Shown here: positions 55,284-64,000 of the stretch, piece after piece
Layout: the number at the start of each line of letters is the position of its first letter
How positions within the stretch are numbered: position 1 is the first letter of the stretch
Source of the DNA: Oligoflexia bacterium
GTDB lineage: Bacteria > Bdellovibrionota > UBA1018
Direction of reading: 5' to 3'
NCBI GenBank assembly: GCA_023701205.1
Contig: JAMPXJ010000004.1
Span: 124,001 to 188,000, forward strand
DNA length: 64,000 bases
Program-made: the position numbers and the translations under genes
Notes under the pieces: model-generated
The model's database searches: none
Told to the model about the DNA's origin: nothing
The model's input: only the letters and a program-made list of their open reading frames with translations

Positions 55284-55297
55284 GGGTTCCGCAAATT

Positions 55298-55326
55298 CAT
55301 GGCTTTAAGTAAATGTTAAAGCCATG
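55298..55326. promoter_or_regulatory. Inverted repeat, likely operator of the TIGR02147 regulator
   Basis: CATGGCTTTAA and TTAAAGCCATG pair perfectly around seven bases in the AT-rich divergent region. It begins 15 bases upstream of the regulator ATG. Confidence 0.6.
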
Positions 55327-55483
55327 CATGGAATTTAACATCATATTAATTCAAAAAATAACGCACCGCATGTAGATTGATTTTCGCGACAGGCGAATCA
55401 ACGCCTGTGAATTGAAGAGGTGATCCATGAAAGGCACGAGCGGCATATCGGTTGCACAATCAACTCAGTATTCAGGAGAGTTT

Positions 55484-56515
55484 ATGAAATCGCTGGGAAG
55501 ATCCCTGGTTCACGTGTCAAAAGTTTTGACAGTGCTTCAGCTTCTGGTCGGGATTCCCGTCTTCGCCGCTGGCGGAAACAGCGGAGGCGGTGGCCATCTC
55601 ATTGAGGCGGGCTTCAAGGTGAAGGTTCTTGACGTCTTCAATGACATGATGAACCTGACGACGGAGTCCCAGGCGCTTCTCGCCTTTGATCCCGCCGAGG
55701 TCTACGGGACCCTGGTCGCGAGGGATCGGTTCCGCCCGCTTTGCGCGAGTGGAGAAATTCAGGACGCCTTGCATGACGAGGCCAAGATGGCGCGGGTCTA
55801 TTCCAGTGATCCCTCGGTCGTCCATCTCAACTGCAAGGACTATTCGCTCGAAGACTGGAAGGTGCTCTTCGCGTCCGGGAAGCTCGAGGACATCATCTTC
55901 TTCGCGCACGAAGGACTGCGCGCCGCCGGCCGGGAAGGCGAGAACGATTACGGAGCATCGTCGAGCTACGTGAAGGCCTATAACCGCGAGCTGCGGCTCG
56001 CCAAGAAAGTCGCGCGCGAGTTGGCTTATCCGGTGGGCGGAGGAGGGGGGCGGTGCAGGCTCACGACCCGCGAGGAGAGATCGCGGAGCGACCACTGGGG
56101 CGTATTCCAGCACTGGACCTATGTGGAGCTCTATGCGGATGGACATCTGGTGATGCAGAAGCTGCTCAGCACGGGCAGGGGCGATGACAAGCTGGTCTGG
56201 AACCATCTGACCGAGAAGGAAGCGCTCGCGGAAGTCTTGAGCGGTGACGCCTCGAAACGGGGGTTTTCGCTTGTGGATCTTCTCCAGCTCGCGATCGAGA
56301 ATAACTGCGTGCCCAATCTTGACCTCCGAGTCGCCACGCTTGATCCCGCGGCCGTGGTAGCCGCGCTTTCGCCTTCGGTGCCGGCCGGGCGCCTGCCCGC
56401 CTCGGTCAGCGAGGCCCGCTCAGCGCCGGCTCGCGCGGAATCGTGGACTGCGGGGGCCGTAGTGGCCGCGAGTTCGGAGTCCGGCGCGGCCTCGGTCGCA
56501 TCCGTCGCGCGGTGA
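55484..56515 (+). CDS. Secreted hypothetical protein under the TIGR02147 regulator
   Basis: 343 residues from ATG 55484 behind AGGAGAG; the in-frame ATG at 55427 lacks a signal peptide in the right place. Signal ends FAAGG (about 29), followed by the GGNSGGGGH motif often seen at the mature start of Bdellovibrio secreted proteins. The middle carries histidine and tryptophan-rich WGVFQHWTYVELY. The C-terminal 70 residues are Ala/Ser/Pro-rich. No enzyme family is recognised. Confidence 0.65.
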   Translation: MKSLGRSLVHVSKVLTVLQLLVGIPVFAAGGNSGGGGHLIEAGFKVKVLDVFNDMMNLTTESQALLAFDPAEVYGTLVARDRFRPLCASGEIQDALHDEAKMARVYSSDPSVVHLNCKDYSLEDWKVLFASGKLEDIIFFAHEGLRAAGREGENDYGASSSYVKAYNRELRLAKKVARELAYPVGGGGGRCRLTTREERSRSDHWGVFQHWTYVELYADGHLVMQKLLSTGRGDDKLVWNHLTEKEALAEVLSGDASKRGFSLVDLLQLAIENNCVPNLDLRVATLDPAAVVAALSPSVPAGRLPASVSEARSAPARAESWTAGAVVAASSESGAASVASVAR

Positions 56516-56666
56516 GCGCCTTGTGAAGCAACGTACTCCTCACTCAGGGCCGGCACGGCCAGGGAATTCAGGTACCGAAACCAGGACCTGGCCGTTGCCG
56601 CTGTTCATGATAACGCAACGCTTTGCCGCAGGGTAAACCCCCTTTCGAAACCAGAAACGTTTTTCG

Positions 56667-56862
56667 AAAAGGAGAACCCTTAAGAAAGCCCCAGTACTCG
56701 CCCTCGTCACCCTGATCGCCACAACCCTCGGCTCCGCCTCGGCCCAGGCCGCGAGTCGGAACCCGAGAACCGCGGCTCGCGAAAACTCGCGCTGGGTACC
56801 TGAAGGAGGTATTCGCTAAGGGCAAAATTCCAGATTCATGCAACATCCTGTGTAAACGATAG
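56667..56862 (+). pseudogene. Dead small secreted-protein gene
   Basis: AAGGAG at 56669-56674 is followed at the right distance by CTT where a start should be, then KKAPVLALVTLIATTLGSAS, a good signal peptide. The frame stops at 56817. A shift into the next frame at about 56800 continues as LKEVFAKGKIPDSCNILCKR to a stop at 56860. A lost start plus a frameshift in a gene with an intact ribosome binding site suggests recent decay. Confidence 0.5.
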
Positions 56863-56868
56863 TACCTC

Positions 56869-56886
56869 AGGCCCGCTTGCGGGCCT
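56869..56886. terminator. GC hairpin after the dead gene
   Basis: AGGCCCGC and GCGGGCCT form an eight-base stem with a two-base loop (six pairs and CTTG in practice), 6 bases after the last stop. No T-tract. Confidence 0.45.
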
Positions 56887-56901
56887 CGACACGGTTCCGA
56901 A

Positions 56902-57027
56902 GCGAGGAGACTGCCTCACTCAGTTCAGCGAGCTAAGCCGCATTTGGACCAGGATGGTCCCAAATGCGGGTTTGTTGTGGCCAGGATGGCCCTCGCGAGC
57001 CTGAACTGAGTGAGATAGTCTCCTCGC
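56902..57027. ncRNA. 126-bp stem-loop element with two AGGAT hairpins
   Basis: The outer arms 56902-56928 and 57001-57027 pair over 27 bases with two mismatches. Inside, 56938-56969 is a 13-pair hairpin with one bulge and loop AGGAT, and 56979-56991 is GGCC-AGGAT-GGCC. It ends 9 bases before the stop of the NtrC-type gene (minus). It could be a sponge-type small RNA (read on plus), a bidirectional terminator or a short palindromic mobile repeat. The strand is not settled. Confidence 0.5.
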
Positions 57028-57036
57028 GGACAGGTC

Positions 57037-58479
57037 CTACTCGACCGCGCGCCGGATCCCGAGCTCCTTGAGCTTGAGCTGCAGGCCCTTGCGCGAGAGC
57101 CCGAGCTTCTCGGCCGCGCGCGTGACGTTGCCTCCGGTTTCCTCCAGCGCCTTCTCGATCAGCTCGCGCTCGATCGATTGGGTCTGCTTCTTGACGATCT
57201 CCTTCAGGGTCGAGGGGGAGCTTTCGGCGCCGGTCTCGATAGCCGTCCCGGGAACGATGCCCGAAGCGGCCGCGACCTCCTCGGGAAGGTCGTCAAAGCC
57301 CAGGACGCTCCCATCGCTCATGAGCACCATGCGTTCGAGCACGTTCTCGAGCTGCCGGATATTGCCCGGCCACGGATACAGCCGCAGCGCCTGCAGGGTC
57401 TCGGCTGTCAGGCCGGTGATCGCCTTGCGGAGCTTGGTATTGAACTGCTGCAGGAAGAAGCGCACCAGCAGGTCGACGTCCTCCTTGCGCTCGCGGAGCG
57501 CCGGCAGGTGGATCGGCACCACGTTCAGGCGGTAAAAAAGGTCCTCGCGGAAGCGTCCTGCCTTCACCTCCGCGTCGAGGTCCTTGTTGGTCGCGGTGAT
57601 GATGCGCACGTCGACCTTGATGGTGTTCACGCCGCCCACGCGCTCGAACTCCTGCTCCTGCAGGACGCGCAGGAGCTTCACCTGCATCTCCATCGGCATC
57701 TCGGCGACCTCGTCGAGGAAAAGCGTCCCCTCGTGGGCCAGCTCGAAGCGCCCGGGCTTGGAACCCACGGCGCCGGTGAAGGCGCCCCGCTCGTAGCCGA
57801 ACAGCTCGCTCTCGATGAGGGTCGCCGGGATCGCGGCGCAGTTGATCTTGATGAAAGGCTTGCCGGCGCGGTCGGAGTTGCGGTGGATCTCGAACGCCAC
57901 GAGCTCTTTGCCCGTCCCGCTCTCGCCCCACACCAGCACCGTCGAAGGCGACGCCGCGATCTTCGAGATGACCTTGAAGATCTCCTGCATCTGGGGACTC
58001 GCCCCGATGATGGAGGAGATCGAACCGGCCGGAACATCGGCGGCGGCCGGGCCGATCAGAGGCCCCTGGATCGAAACCGGCTCCTTCTGCCTCTGCCGAA
58101 ACGTCGAAACCGCCTTCTGCACGACCGTGAGGATCTCCGTCTGCTCGAACGGCTTGGTCACGAAGTCGAACGCGCCGCGCTTGAGGGCCGCGACGGCGGA
58201 TTCCACGGTGCCGTACGCGGTGATGATCACGACCGGCAGCTGGGGGCGGTTCTTCTGGCAGTATTCGAGAATTTCCATCCCGCCCGGTCCGGGCATGTAG
58301 AGGTCCGTGACGATCGTCTCGAACTCCTCGTCCTCGATCGCCTCGAGCGCCCGGGCGCTGTCATTGAGCACGACGGCCTCGTAGCCCGCCTTCGTCAGCA
58401 TGGCCTGGATCACGAAGGTGATGTTCTTCTCGTCGTCAACGATCAATACCCGGCCGGTCACGCGATTCTCGCCTTTCAT
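57037..58479 (-). CDS. NtrC-family response regulator
   Basis: 480 residues: receiver (10-125; acidic D15-D16, phospho-acceptor D59, T87, K109), AAA+ domain with GESGTGKE and GAFTGA loop, and Fis-type C-terminus ([20 protein letters not shown]). A full sigma-54 activator switched by phosphorylation. It follows the histidine kinase gene by 28 bases on the same strand, so the two form a pair. Target genes unknown. Confidence 0.93.
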   Translation of the reverse strand: MKGENRVTGRVLIVDDEKNITFVIQAMLTKAGYEAVVLNDSARALEAIEDEEFETIVTDLYMPGPGGMEILEYCQKNRPQLPVVIITAYGTVESAVAALKRGAFDFVTKPFEQTEILTVVQKAVSTFRQRQKEPVSIQGPLIGPAAADVPAGSISSIIGASPQMQEIFKVISKIAASPSTVLVWGESGTGKELVAFEIHRNSDRAGKPFIKINCAAIPATLIESELFGYERGAFTGAVGSKPGRFELAHEGTLFLDEVAEMPMEMQVKLLRVLQEQEFERVGGVNTIKVDVRIITATNKDLDAEVKAGRFREDLFYRLNVVPIHLPALRERKEDVDLLVRFFLQQFNTKLRKAITGLTAETLQALRLYPWPGNIRQLENVLERMVLMSDGSVLGFDDLPEEVAAASGIVPGTAIETGAESSPSTLKEIVKKQTQSIERELIEKALEETGGNVTRAAEKLGLSRKGLQLKLKELGIRRAVE

Positions 58480-58507
58480 CTTCCCCCGCCTTCTCTCACG
58501 CCTTCTC

Positions 58508-60583
58508 TCAAGCCTTCTCCGGAAGAGGCAATATCACGGAAAAGCGGGTAAAGCGTCCCTCTTCCGATACCACCTCGAAGCGGCCGCGGTGGGCTTCCAC
58601 GATTTTTTGGGAGATCGAGAGTCCCAGGCCCGTGCCGCTCGGGGAGGTGGTGAAAAACGGTATGAAGAGCTTCTCGAGATGTTCCTTGCGGATCCCGCGC
58701 CCATTGTCCTCGACCGTGATCGTGGCCTCCGTGCCTGCCGCCTCCAGGCCGACCCGGATCAGCGGCTCCGCGGCGCCCTCGAGCGCCTTGACGCTGTTCT
58801 GGATGAGATTGATGAGCACCTGATGGAGCTGTCCCGAGGCGGCCGTCACCCAGACGGGCTGCGCGGGAACGGTGACCTCGAGCTTCATTCCGGGCGGAAG
58901 GCTCGCGCGCAGGGTATCGACCGACTTCGGGAGCAGCTCATTGAGCAGGACGCGGCTGAAATCGGTGTTGGGCGGCTTCGAATAATCGAGAAACTGCGTC
59001 ACGACGCGGTTGAGCCGGTCCACCTCCTCGATGATCACATGGAGAAAGCGGCTCTCCGGCCGGTCGGCCGAGGGATCCAGGAACTGCGCGGCGCCCTTGA
59101 TCGCTCCGAGCGGGTTGCGGATCTCGTGCGCGAGGCCCGCCGCCATCTCGCCGAGCGCGGCCAGGCGTTCCTTCTCGCGCTGGCGCACGAAGATATCCAT
59201 GTTCTTGAGCGCCTCGCCGGCCTGCTCGAAGTAAGGATAGATCACCGGGAGCAGCCCCCAGTTGTTGCCCCAGGGCTCAGGCGGATCGGGAACCCGGAGG
59301 GCGACAAAGCCCAGGATGTCGCCGCCGCCGAACATCGGGATGAGCAGGTTGGCATTGAGCGCGCGCAGTCCCTCGATCAGCGCGCGGAAAGCCTCCCGCT
59401 GGGCGCGGCTCGCCGAGCGGTCGACCTCGTTCTCGAGGATCTGATCGAGCACCACCGGGGCGTCGCCGCGCCGGCGCAGGCGCTGGCAGTACTGGAGCAG
59501 CGGATGGTTGGCGAGGATCTCCCTCAGGGCGGGCCGCCCCGAAGAATCCTGCTCCCACTCATGGTACCTCAGCCGCCGGAACTTCGTGCCGTCCCCCGTG
59601 AGCACGAAGACCGAGGCCCACTTCGGCTGCAGCGCCTGCTCGGCCAGGTTCAGGATCGCCTGGAAAAGCGCCGCGCGATCGATGATCCCGGTCAGCTTGC
59701 GCTGCGCCTCGCGGAGCACCTCCTGCAGCCGGCGGTGCCGCTGGGTGACCAGGCGCTGGGTCAGGTAGCCCACGAAGGAGCGGATCGGCTCGAGCAAGGT
59801 CACCAGCAGGAAAGAGACGATGAAGGAGTTGAGGAAAAAAAGCGCCGGAGAGGCCTGAATCCAGGCAAAAAGCATCGAGTAGACGGCCGTCAGCATCAGC
59901 GCGATGGAAAGCAGAACGAGAAAGCGCGAGAGCAGCGCCTCGAAGTTCAGCAGCCGCTGCTGCGACACCGCCTGGCTCACGAAAAACAGGTAGACCGTGA
60001 GGCCCAGGTTGCCGATGAAAGGGATCTCCTGTCCGAGAAAGCCCACGTGATCCATGACCGAAGTGGACAGCACGAGCAGGCCCCCGAGATAGATGAGATT
60101 GCGCCGGCTGAAGCCCACGATGGGAGCCTTGGGGCTTCGGGGCGCTCCCTGGCGCATGCGACGGTCGATCCACATCAGGCGCAGCAGCTGGAAGACGATC
60201 AGCACCGGCAGGAAGTAGACCAGCTGGAGAACCCAGGGGATCGCCTCGTAGCCGAAGAGGATCGCCACCGAAAGCAGCAGCGCGGAAAGCAGGCCGATAT
60301 CCAGCAGCCGCCGGCTCAGCGTGTCCTGCAGCCGCACCATCGTGAGAATGAGCCACAGGCCCATCGGGGCGATCCAGACATTGAAGAAAAGATGCCAGCG
60401 GTAAAAGGCCCCGCCTCCCCAGACCTTTTCGAGGAAAAAGGCGATCGCCCAGCCGCAGATCACGGCCGCCAGTCCCGCGAAAGTGAGGAAGAGCTTGTTG
60501 CGGACGTTGCGCGCGAGCAGCGAGGCGCCCAGGGCGAAGCTCGTTACCCCGACCAGCAGGGAGGATTGGCTCAGCAGATCCAT
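58508..60583 (-). CDS. Membrane histidine kinase, NtrB-type
   Basis: 691 residues. About nine N-terminal hydrophobic segments (1-300, seven-transmembrane sensor-like) are followed by a GAF-like region (about 320-450), the H-box LAHEIRNPLGAIKG and the ATPase domain (VEDNGRGIRKEHLEKLF, GTGLGLSISQKIVEAHRG). It senses a membrane or intracellular cue and phosphorylates the NtrC-type regulator that follows. Confidence 0.9.
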   Translation of the reverse strand: MDLLSQSSLLVGVTSFALGASLLARNVRNKLFLTFAGLAAVICGWAIAFFLEKVWGGGAFYRWHLFFNVWIAPMGLWLILTMVRLQDTLSRRLLDIGLLSALLLSVAILFGYEAIPWVLQLVYFLPVLIVFQLLRLMWIDRRMRQGAPRSPKAPIVGFSRRNLIYLGGLLVLSTSVMDHVGFLGQEIPFIGNLGLTVYLFFVSQAVSQQRLLNFEALLSRFLVLLSIALMLTAVYSMLFAWIQASPALFFLNSFIVSFLLVTLLEPIRSFVGYLTQRLVTQRHRRLQEVLREAQRKLTGIIDRAALFQAILNLAEQALQPKWASVFVLTGDGTKFRRLRYHEWEQDSSGRPALREILANHPLLQYCQRLRRRGDAPVVLDQILENEVDRSASRAQREAFRALIEGLRALNANLLIPMFGGGDILGFVALRVPDPPEPWGNNWGLLPVIYPYFEQAGEALKNMDIFVRQREKERLAALGEMAAGLAHEIRNPLGAIKGAAQFLDPSADRPESRFLHVIIEEVDRLNRVVTQFLDYSKPPNTDFSRVLLNELLPKSVDTLRASLPPGMKLEVTVPAQPVWVTAASGQLHQVLINLIQNSVKALEGAAEPLIRVGLEAAGTEATITVEDNGRGIRKEHLEKLFIPFFTTSPSGTGLGLSISQKIVEAHRGRFEVVSEEGRFTRFSVILPLPEKA

Positions 60584-60624
60584 ACCGGACCGACCTTACC
60601 ACACCGCCGGAGAATGCCGAAAGC

Positions 60625-61524
60625 TCAGGCCGCCTTCTTCTTGCGGTCCGCGCCCAGCGGAATGACCTTGGCGAGTTTCGCCTTGCCGTTCCGGCGAGCG
60701 CGGCCCCCAGTGCGGGCCTCCGGCGCCGGAACGTCCGGAACCCAGCCCTGCCCCGTCTTCATCAGGCGGGTGAACCAGTGCCTGAAGCCGCTCTCAGGCC
60801 CGGGACGGCGTCCCGCGCTCTCGAGATCCAGTCTCTTGAGGATGCCCGCGAGACTGCGCGCCTGGCGCAACGAATCGGGCGTGTGCCGGAACTGCAGGCC
60901 GTAGCCCTTCGCGCCGTGCGTACGCCGATGGACGATCCGCGCGTCGAACCGGAAATCGCGCCCGAGCACCCGGAAGGACACGTTCAGCGGCGAATCCGAC
61001 GGTAGCTTCGAGGAGCATTTCACGAAGGCCCCTCCCTCGGAGAAGTCCACCAGAAGGCTCTTTTTCTCGCCGAAGTCGCCGCTCAGCAGCGCGGGGAAAT
61101 TCATGTCGAAGCGGGGCTTGGCCTCCCACCACCGCAGCCGCCGGTCGGCGTAGACCTTGCGAACGGCGGGAAGAAGGAAGTAGCCAACGAGCGCAAGGTT
61201 GATGACATAGGTGACCAGCAGCAGCGAGAGGCTCATCTGCCTGGGATGCGCCTGCCATGTCTGGAAATTCGAGAAGGCCAGCAGCAGCGTCACCGCGAAG
61301 AAGACGGGGTAGCTCCACTTCTTCATCACCCAGATCGCCACGGCCGCGATGGGCGGCAGCAAGAAGAAGCTGATCAGGCCCCAGGCCGTGTCGGTACGCA
61401 GGATGTGCACGAAGTATTTCGCCAGGGGGACATGAAGGATCGCGGCGCTCATCGCGAGATTGAGCGCGGGCGCGATCAGGTAAAAAGCCGCTAGAAGGAC
61501 CAGGGGCCAGGGACGGGTTTTCAT
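60625..61524 (-). CDS. Membrane protein with PilZ domain
   Basis: 299 residues with four N-terminal membrane spans (about 7-28, 50-65, 72-90, 100-118) and a cytoplasmic PilZ domain (about 135-235). DFSEGGAF is the D-x-S-x-x-G half of the c-di-GMP site; the basic half is less clear. The C-terminal tail is very basic. It may pass a c-di-GMP signal to an envelope process. It lies upstream of the kinase gene on the same strand, 41 bases away. Confidence 0.8.
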   Translation of the reverse strand: MKTRPWPLVLLAAFYLIAPALNLAMSAAILHVPLAKYFVHILRTDTAWGLISFFLLPPIAAVAIWVMKKWSYPVFFAVTLLLAFSNFQTWQAHPRQMSLSLLLVTYVINLALVGYFLLPAVRKVYADRRLRWWEAKPRFDMNFPALLSGDFGEKKSLLVDFSEGGAFVKCSSKLPSDSPLNVSFRVLGRDFRFDARIVHRRTHGAKGYGLQFRHTPDSLRQARSLAGILKRLDLESAGRRPGPESGFRHWFTRLMKTGQGWVPDVPAPEARTGGRARRNGKAKLAKVIPLGADRKKKAA

Positions 61525-61609
61525 ATGCCAGGTATCGGCAAAATGTACCCACCGACTTTAGGGTCTTAACTCTCAAGCTCGCGCCCCGCCTGGCCGATAG
61601 GCATCATGC

Positions 61610-62137
61610 ATGGAAAATCAGGCAACTCCAGCAGGCACAGGCACGACTCAAGGAACCAGGCGCTTCCGGACTAATCCCGTTGAAATCGTCATCTTTTTAG
61701 CCGCCGTCGGGGTTTTCAGCCACTCGGTCTACAAGCTCTTCAACGATAGCCCGAGCTATCAGGCCGCGGCCCTGCTCCCGTCCGCGGGCAACCCCGTCTC
61801 CGAAGGCCGTTCGCCAGCATCGGTAGCGCCGCCCGCCTTCGCCAATCTCGACCTCCGCTGCGACGCCGGCTCCGAGCAGAATACGCAAGCCGCGAAAGTG
61901 CGCCTCTCCGGCGGGCTCTGCGGGCTGGATGCCGCCACCGATCCGGGCAAGCTCATCAAGACGACCGTGTCCAATGGCGCCAACAAGTTCACCGCGACCG
62001 TCTTCATGGACGTGAACGCCGCGAAGTTCTCGACCGATTACATTCCGCTGAACGCCGGCAAGAATCCCATCCAGGTGGAGTTCACCTACAGCGGCGGCAA
62101 GATCGTGAGCCAGGAGCTCGTGGTCAACCGGAATTAG
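61610..62137 (+). CDS. Single-span membrane protein, hypothetical
   Basis: 175 residues with one membrane span at about 25-42 (VEIVIFLAAVGVFSHSVYKL). The outer part has C84 and C104 and beta-rich sequence. No family is recognised. Its stop is four bases before the next ORF, with which it forms a two-gene operon. Confidence 0.6.
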   Translation: MENQATPAGTGTTQGTRRFRTNPVEIVIFLAAVGVFSHSVYKLFNDSPSYQAAALLPSAGNPVSEGRSPASVAPPAFANLDLRCDAGSEQNTQAAKVRLSGGLCGLDAATDPGKLIKTTVSNGANKFTATVFMDVNAAKFSTDYIPLNAGKNPIQVEFTYSGGKIVSQELVVNRN

Positions 62138-62141
62138 GCCC

Positions 62142-63680
62142 ATGAGCCCCGCTCCTGCGAAAAAGCTGGGTTTCCTCGCGGCGGCCGCGGCGCTGGCGAC
62201 CGCGGCCGGGATCGGAGCGCTCGCCCATCTCTCCGTCGATCAGGCGCTTTCGTCGGCTCTGCGCGCGGGCTCGCGCGAGGCGGCCGCGCTGCTCGCCTCA
62301 CGGCTCGGAGCAGAGCTGACCCGGCTTGCCGAAAAGAACCAGGCCCTCGTTCTCGCCGCGCTTCGGGAATATCCCGAACCCGCGACCCAGCTCCGTTTCC
62401 TGGAGCGGAACCTCCCGCTCGATGACGTGCTCATCGGCGTTTCGGTTCATGAGCGCCTCGCCGCAAATCCGCGGCGCTGGCGCCCCGTGCTCCGCCTGAG
62501 CCGGCCGCAAGGGGACGCCGCGCATCTCTCCGACCGCGATTTCCGAGACCTGGAGCTGAGATATCCGGTGGATTTCCGGCGCGCCGCGAAGGGAGCGCTC
62601 GAGATCGGCGCCGGCGCGATCGGCGAGCGGTTTCAGGTCTTCCGCCTCGCGGTACCGCTCGAAAGCGGGAACGCGAGCCGGATCCTCGCGCTTGAGCTTC
62701 GACAGGATCGCCTCACCGCAGCTTTCGCGGAAGGCGCGGGCCGCAGCACCGCGCTTTTCGATCGTGACGGGCGCGTGCTGGCCCAGGGCTACCCCGCGCG
62801 CTTCGCTTTCGACGAAGATCTTTCGCATCTTCCCTTGCTCCGACAGGCACGGCAGAACGTCGCGCAAGAGAGCGGCGGCCTGGATTTCAGCGAGATTCCG
62901 GGCGGCCCGCTCCAGTACGGCAGCTTTCACCGCCTCGGGCTCGGCGAGCTCGTGCTCGTGAGCCAGGCTTCCCGCGCGGAGCTCGAGCGCGAGCTCCGCG
63001 ACCTGGATCTTCGCCTGGCCGGTGCCGCGCTTTTTGCCGCGCTCGCGGCCTACGCGCTATTCTGGCGGATCGGCGGCCGTCTGCCCGCGGCGACCGTGCC
63101 TGCGCACGGCCAACCCGGATTGACGCTGCCGAAGCGCCGGAAGAAGAGCCGGCGAGCGCTCGAAGCGTCGCGTGAGGCGGTGGTGGCACAGGGCCGGATC
63201 CTGGGACTGGAGAAGCTCACCGAGCATCCGGAGCTTCTGAGTCCTCCGCTCGAAAAGCTCAACGGCCGGATCGCGGCCGCCCAGGCGAGCTGGCGCGCGA
63301 ACGTCGAACCCTTCTTACAAGGCAGAATCGCGGCCTACTGGCCGAAGACCGATCGCGCGGCGGGAGACGCGGCGCTGAGCTTCGGCCTGGAGCTGCGCGC
63401 GGCCACGCGCGATTTCAACGACGAGCTGGAAAGGCTCGGGCTGCCGCCGGTACGGCTGGAGCTTTGTCTTCACGCAGGGACCCTGGGGACGGCAAGCCAG
63501 CTCGCGGCGAAGCTCGCGCCCATCGCAACGCAGTTCGCGACGGAGCTCCTGGTGACCGGTCCCGCGCTCGCGCTCGCGCCTCCCTGGTTCTCCACCGACA
63601 AGCTCGCCCCTGGCGATGAAAGCACGCCGGAGCTCCATGAGCTTTTAGGCAAGGCCGCGCAAACCCGCGAAGCGGCCTGA
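62142..63680 (+). CDS. Membrane sensor with degenerate class III cyclase-like domain
   Basis: 512 residues. Two spans, about 10-30 and 290-310, enclose a 260-residue extracytoplasmic sensor region. The cytoplasmic end (about 395-495) follows the cyclase homology pattern (GDAALSFGLELRAATRDFNDELERLG, LELCLHAGTLG, then ATELLVTGPAL) but lacks the metal-binding aspartates and the usual GDxxN/R residues. It is more likely a binding or signalling domain than an active adenylate or guanylate cyclase. Confidence 0.5.
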   Translation: MSPAPAKKLGFLAAAAALATAAGIGALAHLSVDQALSSALRAGSREAAALLASRLGAELTRLAEKNQALVLAALREYPEPATQLRFLERNLPLDDVLIGVSVHERLAANPRRWRPVLRLSRPQGDAAHLSDRDFRDLELRYPVDFRRAAKGALEIGAGAIGERFQVFRLAVPLESGNASRILALELRQDRLTAAFAEGAGRSTALFDRDGRVLAQGYPARFAFDEDLSHLPLLRQARQNVAQESGGLDFSEIPGGPLQYGSFHRLGLGELVLVSQASRAELERELRDLDLRLAGAALFAALAAYALFWRIGGRLPAATVPAHGQPGLTLPKRRKKSRRALEASREAVVAQGRILGLEKLTEHPELLSPPLEKLNGRIAAAQASWRANVEPFLQGRIAAYWPKTDRAAGDAALSFGLELRAATRDFNDELERLGLPPVRLELCLHAGTLGTASQLAAKLAPIATQFATELLVTGPALALAPPWFSTDKLAPGDESTPELHELLGKAAQTREAA

Positions 63681-63887
63681 ACGCCACCACAGCTGCTGGC
63701 ACTTTGACACTGGTCCCGCTTCGCTTTACCTGAGGAATTCCCGAGGTCTCTCTTCCCTATCTCTCTTTCTTTCACGGCCTTGACGCGTGCCTGAATTCCA
63801 AGAAAACGAGCGGCACCGACCTTGCTCAGGTGCCTTCTCGAATCAGGAAGAAACCTGATCAGGGGAAAAGAATCCAAAGGGGGATCT
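63681..63887. other. Intergenic region before the DUF4360-like gene
   Basis: TGGCAC at about 63695 resembles a sigma-54 -24 box but has no GC at the right -12 position. No other clear element; AAAGGGGG ribosome binding site before ATG 63888. Confidence 0.4.
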
Positions 63888-64000
63888 ATGGAAAGCATTC
63901 AGAGGAAAATCACGATCGTGGCGATTCTAGGCCTGCTCACCGGGGTTTCGGCCTGGGGCGACGATATCCGGCTCGGCGAGCCCAGCTACGGAGGCACCGG
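63888..64000 (+). CDS. DUF4360-like secreted protein, N-terminal part
   Basis: The first 37 residues before the window ends. A signal peptide (about 1-24, ending SAWG) is followed by DDIRLGEPSYGGTG, the typical mature start of DUF4360 proteins, small cysteine-rich secreted proteins found in fungi and some Bdellovibrio relatives. AAAGGGGG precedes the ATG. Confidence 0.6.
   Translation, partial: MESIQRKITIVAILGLLTGVSAWGDDIRLGEPSYGGT

Noticed and set aside
58400..60904. 834-residue plus-strand ORF opposite the histidine kinase
   Set aside because: Shadow frame; the minus strand has a complete kinase with H-box and ATPase motifs.
63692..63712. TGGCAC as a sigma-54 promoter before the DUF4360-like gene
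   Set aside because: No GC at the -12 position 10 bases after GG.

Overview
The window reads as one GC-rich bacterial chromosome segment, most likely from a predatory or related member of the Bdellovibrionota. Pointers are two regulators of the TIGR02147/DUF4423 type, a split HNH endonuclease of the kind common in Bdellovibrio relatives, many lipoproteins and secreted proteins of unknown role, several sigma-54 activators, PilZ proteins and a polar-type flagellar cluster. The lineage is inferred from gene content only; no rRNA or tRNA gene was found.

Layout. 1-6.1 kb: the start of a STAS-like protein, two sugar-nucleotide epimerases, then a tight operon of a TIGR02147 regulator, a secreted metzincin-type protease and a GT1 glycosyltransferase. 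6.2-9.6 kb: two translationally coupled lipoproteins that share the same N-terminal cassette, one an ELWxxDGT repeat protein and one a beta-helix-like protein. 9.6-12.4 kb: two membrane proteins and a CYTH-like periplasmic protein. 12.4-16.6 kb: a decay zone with a RAYT transposase, an IS30 fragment and a shortened GNAT protein, followed by a catalytically degenerate E2-like acyltransferase and a GNAT-PilZ fusion. 16.6-27.8 kb: the minus-strand flagellar cluster flgBC-fliEFGHI, preceded by an operon for a 931-residue TPR protein and a receiver-less sigma-54 activator. That upstream operon has a near-consensus sigma-54 promoter and a 91-nt structured leader.

27.8-30.8 kb: an Mla-type lipid transport operon (lipoprotein, permease, ATPase, MCE protein). 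30.8-35.9 kb: decayed secreted genes, a second receiver-less sigma-54 activator, a metallopeptidase-like lipoprotein, metK and a 41-residue basic protein. 36-41.6 kb: a reduced Tad-like set (secretin, CpaF-like ATPase, and a T2SSF membrane protein on the opposite strand). 41.6-47.7 kb: TPR lipoprotein, LysM protein, DprA and TopA. 47.8-54.2 kb: a Cys-rich secreted protein, the frameshifted HNH gene, ArsC-type reductase, an outer-membrane-like protein, Ddl and glutamate dehydrogenase. 54.4-57.0 kb: a second TIGR02147 regulator divergent from a secreted protein, then a dead secreted gene and a 126-bp stem-loop element. 57-64 kb: an NtrC/NtrB-type pair, a membrane PilZ protein, a degenerate cyclase-like sensor and the start of a DUF4360-like secreted protein.

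The strongest non-coding signal is a set of hairpins with the five-base loop AGGAT. Two lie in the sigma-54-driven leader before the flagellar regulator operon, one of them against the ribosome binding site; two more lie inside the 126-bp stem-loop near 57 kb. GGA in a hairpin loop is the hallmark of CsrA/RsmA binding, so post-transcriptional control of motility, with a possible sponge-type RNA, is the most interesting hypothesis here. It remains an inference.
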